Shown here: piece after piece, positions 26,408-34,413 of the stretch
How the letters are laid out: each line of letters begins with the position of its first letter
Position numbering within the stretch: the stretch's first letter is position 1
Assembly: GCF_039534915.1 (NCBI RefSeq)
Contig: NZ_BAAAWE010000001.1
Coordinates: forward strand, 2,604,001-2,668,000
Reading direction: 5' to 3'
Length of the DNA: 64,000 nt
Source: Streptomyces roseofulvus
Lineage (GTDB): Bacteria; Actinomycetota; Actinomycetes; Streptomycetales; Streptomycetaceae
Made by a program: the position numbers and the translations under genes
The notes under the pieces: model-generated
What the model was told of the DNA's origin: nothing
What the model saw: only the letters and a program-made list of their open reading frames with translations
Databases searched by the model: none

Positions 26408-27058
26408 GTGACCATGCCCGCGCCCGGCCTGCGCGAGCGGAAGAAGCAGCGCACCCGCGACGCGCTGATCCGGGTCGCCCTGGAGCTCTTCACCACGCGG
26501 GGGTACGAGCGGACCACCGTCGACGAGATCGTCGACGCGGTCGAGGTCTCCCAGCGCACCTTCTTCCGCTACTTCTCCTCCAAGGAGGAGGTCGCCTTCG
26601 CCGTCCAGCGGATGGTCGAGGAGGAGTTCGTCCGGGCGCTGGCGCTGCGCCCGCCGGAGGAGGGCCCCTTCGACGCGATGCGGAACGCGGTGCTCGCCTC
26701 GTGGGACGGGGTGGGCGACGCGATCGACGAGGTCGTCCCCGTCGAGCTGTACCTGCGGACCTTCGGCATGATCGAGTCGACGCCGGCGCTGCTCGCCGCG
26801 CATCTGCGGCGGTCCAGCGAGATGGAGGAGACCATCGCGCGGCTCGTCGCCCGCCGCGAGGGGCTCGACGTGGACGCCGATCCCCGGCCGCGGATCGCGG
26901 TCGCCGCCTTCAGCGGGGTGATGCGGGTCACGGCGCAGATGTGGGGCAAGGGGCCGGACCTCAGCCTGGAGGCGATCCGGGCGCTCACCGAGTGGTACCT
27001 GGACCACCTGGGCCCGGCACTCTCCCAGCACTGGCGGGAACCGGGCGGACGCGGCTGA
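26408..27058 (+). CDS. TetR-family repressor of the exporter
   Basis: A 216-residue protein. The N-terminal HTH reads RTRDALIRVALELF, YERTTVDEIVDAVEVSQRTFFRYFSSKEE. The C-terminal helical domain would bind the effector drug. GTG 26408 has AAAGAGACC upstream; ATG 26414 is also possible. It is divergent from the DHA2 exporter and its own promoter overlaps probable operator palindromes, so it likely represses both. Confidence 0.9.
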   Translation: MTMPAPGLRERKKQRTRDALIRVALELFTTRGYERTTVDEIVDAVEVSQRTFFRYFSSKEEVAFAVQRMVEEEFVRALALRPPEEGPFDAMRNAVLASWDGVGDAIDEVVPVELYLRTFGMIESTPALLAAHLRRSSEMEETIARLVARREGLDVDADPRPRIAVAAFSGVMRVTAQMWGKGPDLSLEAIRALTEWYLDHLGPALSQHWREPGGRG

Positions 27059-27428
27059 GCGGACGCGTTGGCGGGGCCGGGTCCTCGGGGGGCGGCTCGG
27101 GCCTGGGCGGTCCCGCTCTGTGCGCCTCGGCGTTCTGTCCCGGAGTACCGGGCGTTCCTGCCCTCAGCGGCCGGGCGTTCCCGCCCTGAGCGCCCCGGCT
27201 TTGCCGCCCCGCGCGGCCGGGCGTTCCTTCCCGTCCCGAGCGCCCCGGCTTTGCCGCCCCGCGCGGCCGGGCGTTCCTTCCCCTCCCGAGCGCCCCGCCG
27301 TCCCTGGCCCGAGCACCCCGAGCGCCCCGGGCTTCCGTCCCGCGTAGCCTCCGGAACGTCGTCACGGGTCCGGGTCGGTCCGGGCCGGGCGGTGGGCCTG
27401 TCATCTTCGCCGTCTAGGGTTCTCGCCC
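27059..27428. other. Non-coding gap with repeats and a leaderless promoter
   Basis: 370 bp without a gene. It contains the 50-bp repeat listed separately and ends with a TAGGGT -10 box (27415-27420) 8 nt before the next GTG. Confidence 0.6.
27188..27287. repeat. 50-bp tandem repeat, two copies plus partial ends
   Basis: 27188-27237 and 27238-27287 differ at one base; each contains GGCTTTGCCGCCCCGCG. A degenerate copy precedes and a partial copy follows (from 27288). No coding role; the antisense and sense frames are low-complexity. Confidence 0.85.
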
Positions 27429-28643
27429 GTGACCTCCGTCGACGCCCCTCCGTCCCTCGCCGTCCTGCGCACCCTGCTCGTGCTGGGTGTCGTCCTCGTG
27501 CTGCTGGCCACCACGGGCTGGACCACCATCCGGCAGCGGCCGGTGTCCGGGCTCTCCATGGAGGCGGCGCTGGCCTCCTGGGCACGGGAGCGGATCGGCG
27601 ACGTGCCGCCGCCCGACCCGGGCACCGCCCCGCCCCGTACGGTCGCGGCCTGGTTCGCCGCGCTCGGTCCGGCCCGCGCCGAGGGCCTCGCCGAGCGGCA
27701 CCCGCTGGTCGTCGGCAATCTCGACGGGGCCCCGCCGGCCCTGCGCTACCGCGCCAACCGGATCGCCCTCACCCGGGCGCTGGCGGCCGAGCGGCCCCGC
27801 CTCCGGGACACCCGGCTCTCCGCCGAGGGCCGGCACGAGGCCCGCCGGCGGGTGGACCGCTTCGTCTCCCTGCTGGAGCCCGGCCGCCGCATCCTCGCCT
27901 TCGACCCCACCGGGACGGGGCGGGCCGCCGAGGTGCTCGGCGATCTGGAGCGGGCCCGGCGGGTGTCGGTGATCGTGCCCGGCGTCGACACCCACCTCCT
28001 CACCTTCCAGAAGACCCGCGGGCGGTACACCGCTCCCGTCGGCATGGCGCAGGCGCTGTACGAGGCCGAGCGGCGCACCGCGCCCGGCGCCCGGGTCGCG
28101 GTCATCGCCTGGGCCGGGTACACCGCGCCCGCCCGGGTGGGGGTGGACGCGGCGACCGGCCGGCTCGCCGCGTCCGGCGCCGCGCGGCTCGTCCGGCTGA
28201 CCGAGGGCCTGCCGGGGAAGGCGAGGGTGGCGCTCTTCTGCCACAGCTACGGCTCCGTGCTCTGCGGGATCGCCGCGCCCCGGCTGCCGGAGCGGGTGAC
28301 CGACCTGGCGGTGGCCGGCAGCCCCGGGATGCGGGTGGAGACGGCCGCCGAGCTGGGCACCCGGGCCCGGATCTGGGCGATGCGGGACGCCGGCGACTGG
28401 ATCGCGGACGTGCCCCACCTGGAGCTCGGCGGGGTCGGGCACGGGGCCGATCCGGTGGCGCCGGAGTTCGGTGCGCGGCTGGTCTCGGCGGCCGGTGCGG
28501 CCGGGCACAGCGGCTATTTCGAGCCGGGCACGGAGAGCCTCGGCAACTTCGCCGCGATAGGCGCCGGGGCCTTCGGGCGGATCGTCTGCGCACGTGCCGA
28601 CCGCGCGTGCCACGGAGGAATCTCCGGCGGCACCGGCCTCTGA
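27429..28643 (+). CDS. DUF1023 alpha/beta hydrolase (first paralogue)
   Basis: A 404-residue protein. It has an N-terminal membrane anchor or signal (TLLVLGVVLVLLATTGWT) and the family's LVVGNLDGAPPALRYRANR helix. The alpha/beta hydrolase core has the nucleophile elbow FCHSYGSVLCG (Ser ~277), and the late VGHGADPVAPEFGAR region may supply catalytic Asp/His. It lies outside or at the membrane. GTG start 8 nt after TAGGGT, so likely leaderless. It is paralogous to the protein at 32208, and the two flank a two-component system. Confidence 0.88.
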   Translation: MTSVDAPPSLAVLRTLLVLGVVLVLLATTGWTTIRQRPVSGLSMEAALASWARERIGDVPPPDPGTAPPRTVAAWFAALGPARAEGLAERHPLVVGNLDGAPPALRYRANRIALTRALAAERPRLRDTRLSAEGRHEARRRVDRFVSLLEPGRRILAFDPTGTGRAAEVLGDLERARRVSVIVPGVDTHLLTFQKTRGRYTAPVGMAQALYEAERRTAPGARVAVIAWAGYTAPARVGVDAATGRLAASGAARLVRLTEGLPGKARVALFCHSYGSVLCGIAAPRLPERVTDLAVAGSPGMRVETAAELGTRARIWAMRDAGDWIADVPHLELGGVGHGADPVAPEFGARLVSAAGAAGHSGYFEPGTESLGNFAAIGAGAFGRIVCARADRACHGGISGGTGL

Positions 28644-28717
28644 CGCGCGTAGATCACGGAATTTCGGGATAGTTCCGAGGGGCGACGCACGGCCACGCGC
28701 CGCTTACGATGAGGCGT

Positions 28718-29587
28718 ATGGGTGATGTGCTGGCCGGAAATCATGCCACCTGGGAGCTGGAGAGCGACGCACTTGTCATCCGCTTCGAACGGGGGATCCG
28801 TACGCCGAGGCTGTTCCAGGCGCTGCGGGAGCGACGTGTGCCGTACGAGGCGCTGGTGTCGGCGACGCTCGCGCCGGGCCGGCGGGGGACGGTCGTCCTG
28901 CACGCCGTGCCGCGGCCGGGCGCCGATCCGCTGATGGAAGCGGCGGCGGGGCAGCTCAAGGAGACCTGCGACCCCTACCGGCTGGCGCTGCCCGCCGACC
29001 GGGAGGACCTCGCCGCGCGCTGGCGCGACGAGCTGGCGGCGGTGATCCCCGCGGACCCGGTGGACCGGCTCGACTCCGGGTTCCTCGTCGAGGCGCCGCA
29101 GGGGCCGCGCTCCTTCAAGGCGTACGACGGGAAGGCCACGTTCGACGGGTCGTCGGAGGTCTCGTTCCGCTGGTCCTCGACGATGGCGACGTCGGAGAAG
29201 TGGAAGACGGGCGACCAGTCCTTCCGGGTCCGGGAGCTGAGCGGGGTCGAATGGCGTTCGCCGGACTCCCCCGGCGGGTTCCTGCGGCTGCTCCCCCGGG
29301 GCGGCGCGCCCCGGACGGACCGGCCCGACCACGACCCGGCGTCGGTCGTCTTCGGCCTCGGCTACGGACCGGTGCACGACTCCCTCCCGTTCGCGGCGGC
29401 CGTCCTCTCGGCGATCCGTGCCAAGGACCGCGCGCCCGTTCCCGCGGGTGCGGTCGTCGGCGCGGCCCACGGCGATCCCGGCGTCATCGCTGAAAGGATT
29501 CGCCACTTGGGCGAACTGCATCAGGCGGGCCTGGTGACGGACGAGGAATTCGCCGCGAAGAAGACGGAACTCCTCGCCGAGCTGTAG
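28718..29587 (+). CDS. DUF4429 protein with C-terminal SHOCT domain
   Basis: A 289-residue protein from ATG 28718. The first ~240 residues hold two DUF4429 units (GNHATWELESDALVIRF and YDGKATFDGSSEVSFRW), PH-like beta modules. The last ~30 are a SHOCT helix pair, IRHLGELHQAGLVTDEEFAAKKTELL, a short oligomerisation motif common in actinobacteria. Soluble, function unknown. Its stop-codon region is duplicated just downstream at the start of the 52-bp repeat array. Confidence 0.88.
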   Translation: MGDVLAGNHATWELESDALVIRFERGIRTPRLFQALRERRVPYEALVSATLAPGRRGTVVLHAVPRPGADPLMEAAAGQLKETCDPYRLALPADREDLAARWRDELAAVIPADPVDRLDSGFLVEAPQGPRSFKAYDGKATFDGSSEVSFRWSSTMATSEKWKTGDQSFRVRELSGVEWRSPDSPGGFLRLLPRGGAPRTDRPDHDPASVVFGLGYGPVHDSLPFAAAVLSAIRAKDRAPVPAGAVVGAAHGDPGVIAERIRHLGELHQAGLVTDEEFAAKKTELLAEL

Positions 29588-29633
29588 CGCCGTGGGCGGC
29601 ACGGGGCGCGCGGTGACGCCGAGCTGTAGCGCC

Positions 29634-29895
29634 GGGCGCGTAACGCCGTGCGCCGGCGCGGGGCGCGCGGTGGACACGGCGGGGGCCGGGCGCTTGACGC
29701 AGCGCGCGGCACGGGGCAGGCGACGGACGCCGCGGGAACGGGCGCGTAACGCCGGGCACGGCACGGGGCAGACGACGGACGCCGCGGGACCGGGCGCTTG
29801 ACGCAGTGCGCGGCGCGGGGCAGGCGACGGACGCCGCGGGACCGGGCGCGTAACGCCGGGCACGGCACGGGGCAGACGACGGACGCCGCGGGAAC
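29634..29895. repeat. 52-bp tandem repeat array with alternating A/B units
   Basis: Unit starts: 29634 (54 bp), 29688, 29740, 29792, 29844; each begins GGGCGC. Units 2 and 4 share GCTTGACGCAG and units 3 and 5 share GCGTAACGCCGGGCACG, so the array is really a 104-bp dimer repeated twice with a diverged leader unit. A 17-bp copy of the end of the DUF4429 gene (GCCGAGCTGTAGCGCCG) occurs at 29577 and again at 29619, suggesting where it started. Confidence 0.88.
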
Positions 29896-29932
29896 GGGCG
29901 CCGACGGGGCGCGCGCCCCGCACGGACGCGCT

Positions 29933-29975
29933 GTCATACCAGGGTCTGATCCCGGATCGACCTCCCTGGTACGAC
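29933..29975 (+). promoter_or_regulatory. Inverted-repeat operator of the two-component operon
   Basis: Arms GTCATACCAGGG and CCCTGGTACGAC (one mismatch) separated by 19 bp, ending 21 bp before a TAGGCT -10 box that is 8 nt before the kinase ATG. A matching motif with identical spacing lies before the DUF1023 gene at 32208. Confidence 0.7.
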
Positions 29976-30010
29976 GACGGGCGGCGGGCGCGAATCTAGG
30001 CTGGCTCGTC

Positions 30011-31330
30011 ATGGAAGCGTTCGAGAAGCGATCGGGGGCCCGGCGGGTCACGGTGCGGATCCAGGGGTGGTCGCGGGTGGCCGCGCAGGCCCTGGAGGCC
30101 ACCTTCGCCACGCCCGCCGCGTCGGGCTCGCCGCCCTTCGCGGGTGCCTCGTCCCGGTGGACGAGGCTGCTGCCCTACGCGTTCGGGGTCGCGCTCGTCG
30201 CCTCCCTGCTCCCGGTCACCGTCCATCTCCTCACGCACGACTACGACGTGCCCGGCGCGCTGGCCGGGGCGCTCGCCACCGCGCAGACCGCGCCGCTGCT
30301 GCTCGCCACCACCCGGCCGCTGCAGGCCTGGTGGATCGTGTTCCCCGCCGACATCGCCGGGGCGCTCGTCCTGATGGCCTCCGACGGGCCGCGCGCCCAG
30401 CTGTGGCCGTGGACCCCGCCGGTCGTCGTCGGGTACTGCGCGCTGATGCTGGCGCTCGGGCTGCGCGAGCCGCGCCGCACCCTCGTCGGCGTGTGGCTGG
30501 CCACCGGCGCGGTCGGCTATCTGCTGGAGACCCTGCGGCCGTACGGCGGCACGGGCCTCACCACGCTCCTCTTCGTGCTCAGCGGGGTGCTGCTGCTGCT
30601 CACCTCCGCGATCCGGGCGCGCGGCGAGGCGCAGCGACGCCTCGCCGAGCAGGAGACGATCAGCGAGGCCGAGCGGGCCCGCCGCACGCTCCTGGAGGAG
30701 CGGGCCCGGATCGCCCGGGAGCTGCACGACGTGGTCGCCCACCACATGTCGGTGATCACCGTGCAGGCGGACTCCGCCCCGTACCGGATCCCGGAGCTGC
30801 CGGAGGCGGCCCGGGAGGAGTTCGCGTCGATCGCGGGCAGCGCGCGGGAGTCGCTGGCCGAGATGCGGCGGCTGCTCGCGGTGCTCCGCAGCGACGGCGG
30901 CGAGGGCGAGCGGGCCCCGCAGCCGGGCCTCGACCGGCTGCAGCAGCTGGTGGAGGCGACCGTACGGGCGGGGGTGCCGGCCGAGCTGTCGCTCGCGGCG
31001 GAACTCGCGGACGGACGGACCGAGGTGCCGCAGGCGGTGGGGCTCTCCGCGTACCGGATCGTGCAGGAGGCGCTGGCCAACGTCGTGCGGCACGCGCCGG
31101 GCGCCCCGACCCGGGTGTCGGTGCGGGAGGACGGGTCCGGCCGGCTGACGGTGCTGGTGGTCAACGGCCCGGCCGCGGAGCCGGTGGCGCCGCTGGAGAG
31201 CGCGGGCACCGGGCACGGCCTGGTCGGGATGCGCGAGCGCGTCCGGCTGACCGGCGGCACGCTGGACACCGGCCCCCTGCCGGACGGCGGCTTCCGCATC
31301 GCGGCCACGCTGCCGCTGGGCCCGGCGTGA
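30011..31330 (+). CDS. NarL-type sensor histidine kinase
   Basis: A 439-residue kinase. After a short cytoplasmic start it has about six membrane helices (~residues 50-210). The HisKA_3 dimerisation domain carries ERARIARELHDVVAHHMSV with phospho-acceptor His (~239), followed by a HATPase (EALANVVRHA, GTGHGLVGMRERV). The ATG at 30011 follows a -10 TAGGCT by 8 nt with no Shine-Dalgarno, so it is probably leaderless. Co-transcribed with the response regulator at 31392. The signal is unknown, but with membrane helices and little extracellular sequence it probably senses the membrane. Confidence 0.92.
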   Translation: MEAFEKRSGARRVTVRIQGWSRVAAQALEATFATPAASGSPPFAGASSRWTRLLPYAFGVALVASLLPVTVHLLTHDYDVPGALAGALATAQTAPLLLATTRPLQAWWIVFPADIAGALVLMASDGPRAQLWPWTPPVVVGYCALMLALGLREPRRTLVGVWLATGAVGYLLETLRPYGGTGLTTLLFVLSGVLLLLTSAIRARGEAQRRLAEQETISEAERARRTLLEERARIARELHDVVAHHMSVITVQADSAPYRIPELPEAAREEFASIAGSARESLAEMRRLLAVLRSDGGEGERAPQPGLDRLQQLVEATVRAGVPAELSLAAELADGRTEVPQAVGLSAYRIVQEALANVVRHAPGAPTRVSVREDGSGRLTVLVVNGPAAEPVAPLESAGTGHGLVGMRERVRLTGGTLDTGPLPDGGFRIAATLPLGPA

Positions 31331-31391
31331 TCCGGAGGACACGGCCTAGGGTGGCCGGTGCGGGGGGACGACCGACGAGCGAGGATGTCGT

Positions 31392-32069
31392 GTGACCATT
31401 CGGGTGATCATCGTGGACGACCAGGCCATGGTGCGGGCGGGGTTCGCCGCGCTGCTGGCCGCGCAGACCGACATCGACGTGGTCGGCGAGGCGCCGGACG
31501 GGCGGCGGGGCGTCGAGGTGGCGCGGGCCGTCCACCCGGACGTGGTGCTGATGGACGTGCGGATGCCGGAGCTGGACGGGCTGGCGGCGGCCCGGGAGAT
31601 CCTGCACCCGCCGGCCGGGGTGACCCACCGGCCCAAGGTGCTGATGCTGACCACCTTCGACGTCGACGACTACGTGTACGAGGCGCTGCGGGCCGGGGCG
31701 TCCGGCTTCCTGCTGAAGGACGCGCCGCCGGCCGATCTCATCGCCGCCGTACGGGTCGTGGCGGCGGGCGACGCGCTGCTCGCGCCGTCCGTGACCCGCC
31801 GGCTGATCGCCGACTTCGCCGCGAACCGCCCCGCCGCCCGCAAGGACGTGACGGCGCTCCGGCTCAACGGTCTGACGCCGCGTGAGACCGAGGTGCTGGA
31901 GCTGATCGCCCGCGGTCTGTCCAACCAGGAGATCGCGGAGCGGCTCGTGCTCGCCGAGCAGACGGTGAAGACCCACATCGGGCGGGTGCTCGCCAAGCTG
32001 GACCTGCGGGATCGCGCGCAGGCGGTGGTCTTCGCCTACGAGTCGGGCCTGGTGACCCCCGGGGGTTAG
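31392..32069 (+). CDS. NarL/LuxR-type response regulator
   Basis: A 225-residue regulator. The receiver has VIIVDDQAMVRAGF (acidic pair), VVLMDVRMPELDG with phospho-Asp ~54, and LLKDAPP with the conserved Lys. The LuxR HTH reads LTPRETEVLELIARGLSNQEIAERL then VKTHIGRVLAKL. GTG start with GAGGAT. It should bind the TACC.GGG motif found upstream of its own operon and of the 32208 operon; that is inference from the shared site. Confidence 0.93.
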   Translation: MTIRVIIVDDQAMVRAGFAALLAAQTDIDVVGEAPDGRRGVEVARAVHPDVVLMDVRMPELDGLAAAREILHPPAGVTHRPKVLMLTTFDVDDYVYEALRAGASGFLLKDAPPADLIAAVRVVAAGDALLAPSVTRRLIADFAANRPAARKDVTALRLNGLTPRETEVLELIARGLSNQEIAERLVLAEQTVKTHIGRVLAKLDLRDRAQAVVFAYESGLVTPGG

Positions 32070-32108
32070 CCCCACCCCGGGCCGGGGGCGGCCTCCTCGT
32101 CCACCCCC

Positions 32109-32147
32109 TACCCGGGTATGGCACGGGAGTTGGCTCCCTGGTGTGAC
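32109..32147 (+). promoter_or_regulatory. Second copy of the two-component operator
   Basis: TACCCGGG, 19-bp spacer, CCCTGGTGTGAC: the same arms and exact spacing as 29937-29975. A -10 TACCTT (32170-32175) lies 22 bp after it, against 21 bp at the first site. Confidence 0.7.
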
Positions 32148-32157
32148 GTGCCGTCAC
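32143..32157. promoter_or_regulatory. Palindrome GTGACG-TGC-CGTCAC
   Basis: A perfect 6-bp inverted repeat overlapping the right arm of the operator at 32109-32147. It may be a second regulator site or chance. Confidence 0.4.
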
Positions 32158-32207
32158 CCGTCGTCTTCCTACCTTCCTCTCGCCGACGACGAGAGAGGGA
32201 GGACGGC

Positions 32208-33191
32208 ATGGGCCGCATCACGAGGAGCCTGGTGACCGCCGTCATGGTGACGGCGGTCGTGGCGGGGACGGCGGGCTGGGCGTCCGGGACGGCGCAGGAG
32301 CCGGTCACCGGTCCGCCGGCCGGCACCGCCGAGTGGCGGGCGGCGGGCCTGCCGGACCCGGAGCGGACGGACCCGGCCGGGGTCGCCCGCTTCTTCGCCG
32401 GACTCGGCCCCGAGGAGCGGCAAAGGCTCGTACGGGACCACCCGACGGTGGTCGGGAACCTGGACGGGGCGCCGCTGGAGCTGCGGTACGCGGCCAACGC
32501 CCGGTCCGTCCGGGACCGTCACCCGGGGGCGCGGGTCCTGGCGCACGACTCCCGCGGGCGGGGACAGACGGTCCTGGTCTACGGGGATCTGGCGACGGCC
32601 GAGCGGGTCGCGGTGCTGGTGCCGGGCTCCGACGTCGACGCCGGCCGGATGGGCTCCCTCACCCGGAAGGCCACCGCCCTGCGGGAGGCGACCGGCGGGC
32701 GCACCGCCGTCGTCGCCTGGGCCGGCTACACCACCCCGCTCGGCGTCGGACTCGACGCCGCCTCGGGTGAGTTGGCGGAGGCGGGCGCCGAGCGGCTGAC
32801 CCGCTTCGCGGAGGGGCTGCGGGCCGCCGGGGTGCGTCCCGAGCCGTCCGTCTTCTGCCACAGCTACGGCTCCGTCGTCTGCGGGCTCGCCGCGCACCGG
32901 CTGAAGGCGAAGGACCTGGTGGTGTTCGGCTCCCCCGGCATGCGGGCGGAGAACGTGGCGGAGCTGCGGACCCCGGCCCGGGTGTGGGCCGCGAAGGACC
33001 CGACGGACTGGATCGACCGGGTGCCGAACGTGGCCGTCGGAGGCTACGGGCACGGCACCGACCCGACCGCGCCGGAGTTCGGCGCCCGGGCCGTGCCGGC
33101 CCAGGACGCGGACGGCCACGACGGCTACTTCGCGCCCGGCACCTCCTCGCTGCGCGCCTTCGCCGCGATCGCCGAGGGGGCCGCCCGATGA
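32208..33191 (+). CDS. DUF1023 alpha/beta hydrolase, secreted (second paralogue)
   Basis: A 327-residue protein from ATG 32208 (GAGAGAGGGAGGA upstream). Signal peptide: RSLVTAVMVTAVVAGTAGWASG. It has TVVGNLDGAPLELRYAANAR, nucleophile elbow FCHSYGSVVCG and the GYGHGTDPTAPEFGAR end, close to the protein at 27429. Likely an exported esterase/lipase-type hydrolase of unknown substrate. The stop overlaps the next ATG (ATGA), coupling it to the acyltransferase. A copy of the two-component operator lies upstream. Confidence 0.9.
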   Translation: MGRITRSLVTAVMVTAVVAGTAGWASGTAQEPVTGPPAGTAEWRAAGLPDPERTDPAGVARFFAGLGPEERQRLVRDHPTVVGNLDGAPLELRYAANARSVRDRHPGARVLAHDSRGRGQTVLVYGDLATAERVAVLVPGSDVDAGRMGSLTRKATALREATGGRTAVVAWAGYTTPLGVGLDAASGELAEAGAERLTRFAEGLRAAGVRPEPSVFCHSYGSVVCGLAAHRLKAKDLVVFGSPGMRAENVAELRTPARVWAAKDPTDWIDRVPNVAVGGYGHGTDPTAPEFGARAVPAQDADGHDGYFAPGTSSLRAFAAIAEGAAR

Positions 33192-34384
33192 AGACCCTCG
33201 TCCGGAAGATCGAGGCCGGCACCCCCGCCCACCGCGACCGGGCCGTGGACGGCCTGCGGGCCCTGGCGCTGCTCGCCGTGCCCACCGGGCACTGGCTGCT
33301 CGGCGGGTTCACGCTCTCCGCCGACGGCGCGCTCCACAACGCCTCCCCGCTCGCGGCCTTCGGCGCGCTCGCCCCGGCGAGCTGGGTCCTCCAGATGCTG
33401 GGGATCTTCTTCCTTGTCGGCGGCTACGCCTCCGTCCTGTCCTACCGGCGCCGGACCGGCTCCGCCCGGGCCTGGCTCGGCGGGCGGCTCGCCCGGCTCG
33501 GCCGGCCGGTGCTCGGGGTGACCGCCGTGTGGGCGGCGCTGCTGCCGCTGCTCCACCACGGCCTCGGCGTCCCGGTGGACACCCTGCGGACGGCGTCGAC
33601 GCTGGTGATCCAGCCGCTGTGGTTCGTCGGGGTGTACACGGTGGTGACGGCGCTGACCCCGCTGTGCGTGCGGGCCGCGCGCCGGCTCGGGGTGTGGGCG
33701 GCGGCGCCGCTCCTCGGCTCGGTCGCCGTCGTGGACTTCCTGCGGTACGGACCGTACGCGGACGCCGTGCCGTCCTGGCTGAGCCTGCTGAACATCCTGC
33801 CGGGCTGGCTCTTCGCGTACCAGCTCGGGGTGGGCTGGGGCGAGGGCCGGGTGGACCGCCGGCACGCGTGGGGGCTGCTGGCCGGAGGGGCGGCGCTCTT
33901 CGCGGCGCTGCTGCTGGTCTTCGGCTACCCGGCGTCGATGGTCGGCGTCCCCGGGGAGGCCCGCACCAACTCGCACCCGCCGTCGCTGCTGGTGCCGGCG
34001 CTCGCCGCCGCGCAGAGCGGGGCCGCGATCCTGCTGCGGGACCGGCTCGGCCGACTGCTGAAGCGGCCCGCGCTGTGGGCGCCGGTCGTGGTGATCAACC
34101 TGTCGGCGATGACGATCCTGTGCTGGCACCAGACCGCGATGCTCGCGGCGGCCGTCCCCGCCTCGTACCTGGGCGAGGTGCCCGGTCTCGTCGGGGCGCC
34201 CGACTCGGTCGGCTGGATCCTGGCCCGGCTGGCCTGGATGCCGGTCTTCGCCGGGCTGCTGGTGCTGATCGGGCGGTACGCGCGCGGCTTCGAGTCGCCG
34301 TGGGCGCGCACCGGCCCGGCCCGCCGCACCCTCGCGGGCCTGCTCGCGGCCGGCTTCGCGGTCTTCGCCCTGGGCCTCGCGTGA
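33188..34384 (+). CDS. Membrane acyltransferase (Acyltransferase_3 family)
   Basis: A 398-residue protein with about ten membrane helices. The N-terminal RDRAVDGLRALALLAVPTGHWL carries the conserved Arg and the His used by this O-acyltransferase family in envelope or exopolymer acetylation. Later NSHPPSLLVPALAAAQ and ILCWHQTAM are typical. It is translationally coupled to the DUF1023 hydrolase before it, so the two may add and remove acyl groups on the same envelope substrate; that is a suggestion only. Confidence 0.85.
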   Translation: MKTLVRKIEAGTPAHRDRAVDGLRALALLAVPTGHWLLGGFTLSADGALHNASPLAAFGALAPASWVLQMLGIFFLVGGYASVLSYRRRTGSARAWLGGRLARLGRPVLGVTAVWAALLPLLHHGLGVPVDTLRTASTLVIQPLWFVGVYTVVTALTPLCVRAARRLGVWAAAPLLGSVAVVDFLRYGPYADAVPSWLSLLNILPGWLFAYQLGVGWGEGRVDRRHAWGLLAGGAALFAALLLVFGYPASMVGVPGEARTNSHPPSLLVPALAAAQSGAAILLRDRLGRLLKRPALWAPVVVINLSAMTILCWHQTAMLAAAVPASYLGEVPGLVGAPDSVGWILARLAWMPVFAGLLVLIGRYARGFESPWARTGPARRTLAGLLAAGFAVFALGLA

Positions 34385-34413
34385 GGAGGCCCGGGGCGGC
34401 CGGGAGCGGGCGG

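Larger units (their letters stand above)
29588..30010. other. Non-coding gap: repeat array then kinase promoter
   Basis: 423 bp with no credible gene. It holds the 52-bp repeat array (to 29895), the inverted-repeat operator (29933-29975) and the -10 TAGGCT (29997-30002), all listed separately. Confidence 0.7.

Noticed and set aside
27068..28672. 534-residue plus-strand frame overlapping the first DUF1023 gene
   Set aside because: Arg/Pro/Gly-rich, runs through the 50-bp repeats; the DUF1023 frame has family motifs.
29634..29895. CRISPR array
   Set aside because: Repeats are directly adjacent 52-bp units with no unique spacers and no cas genes nearby.
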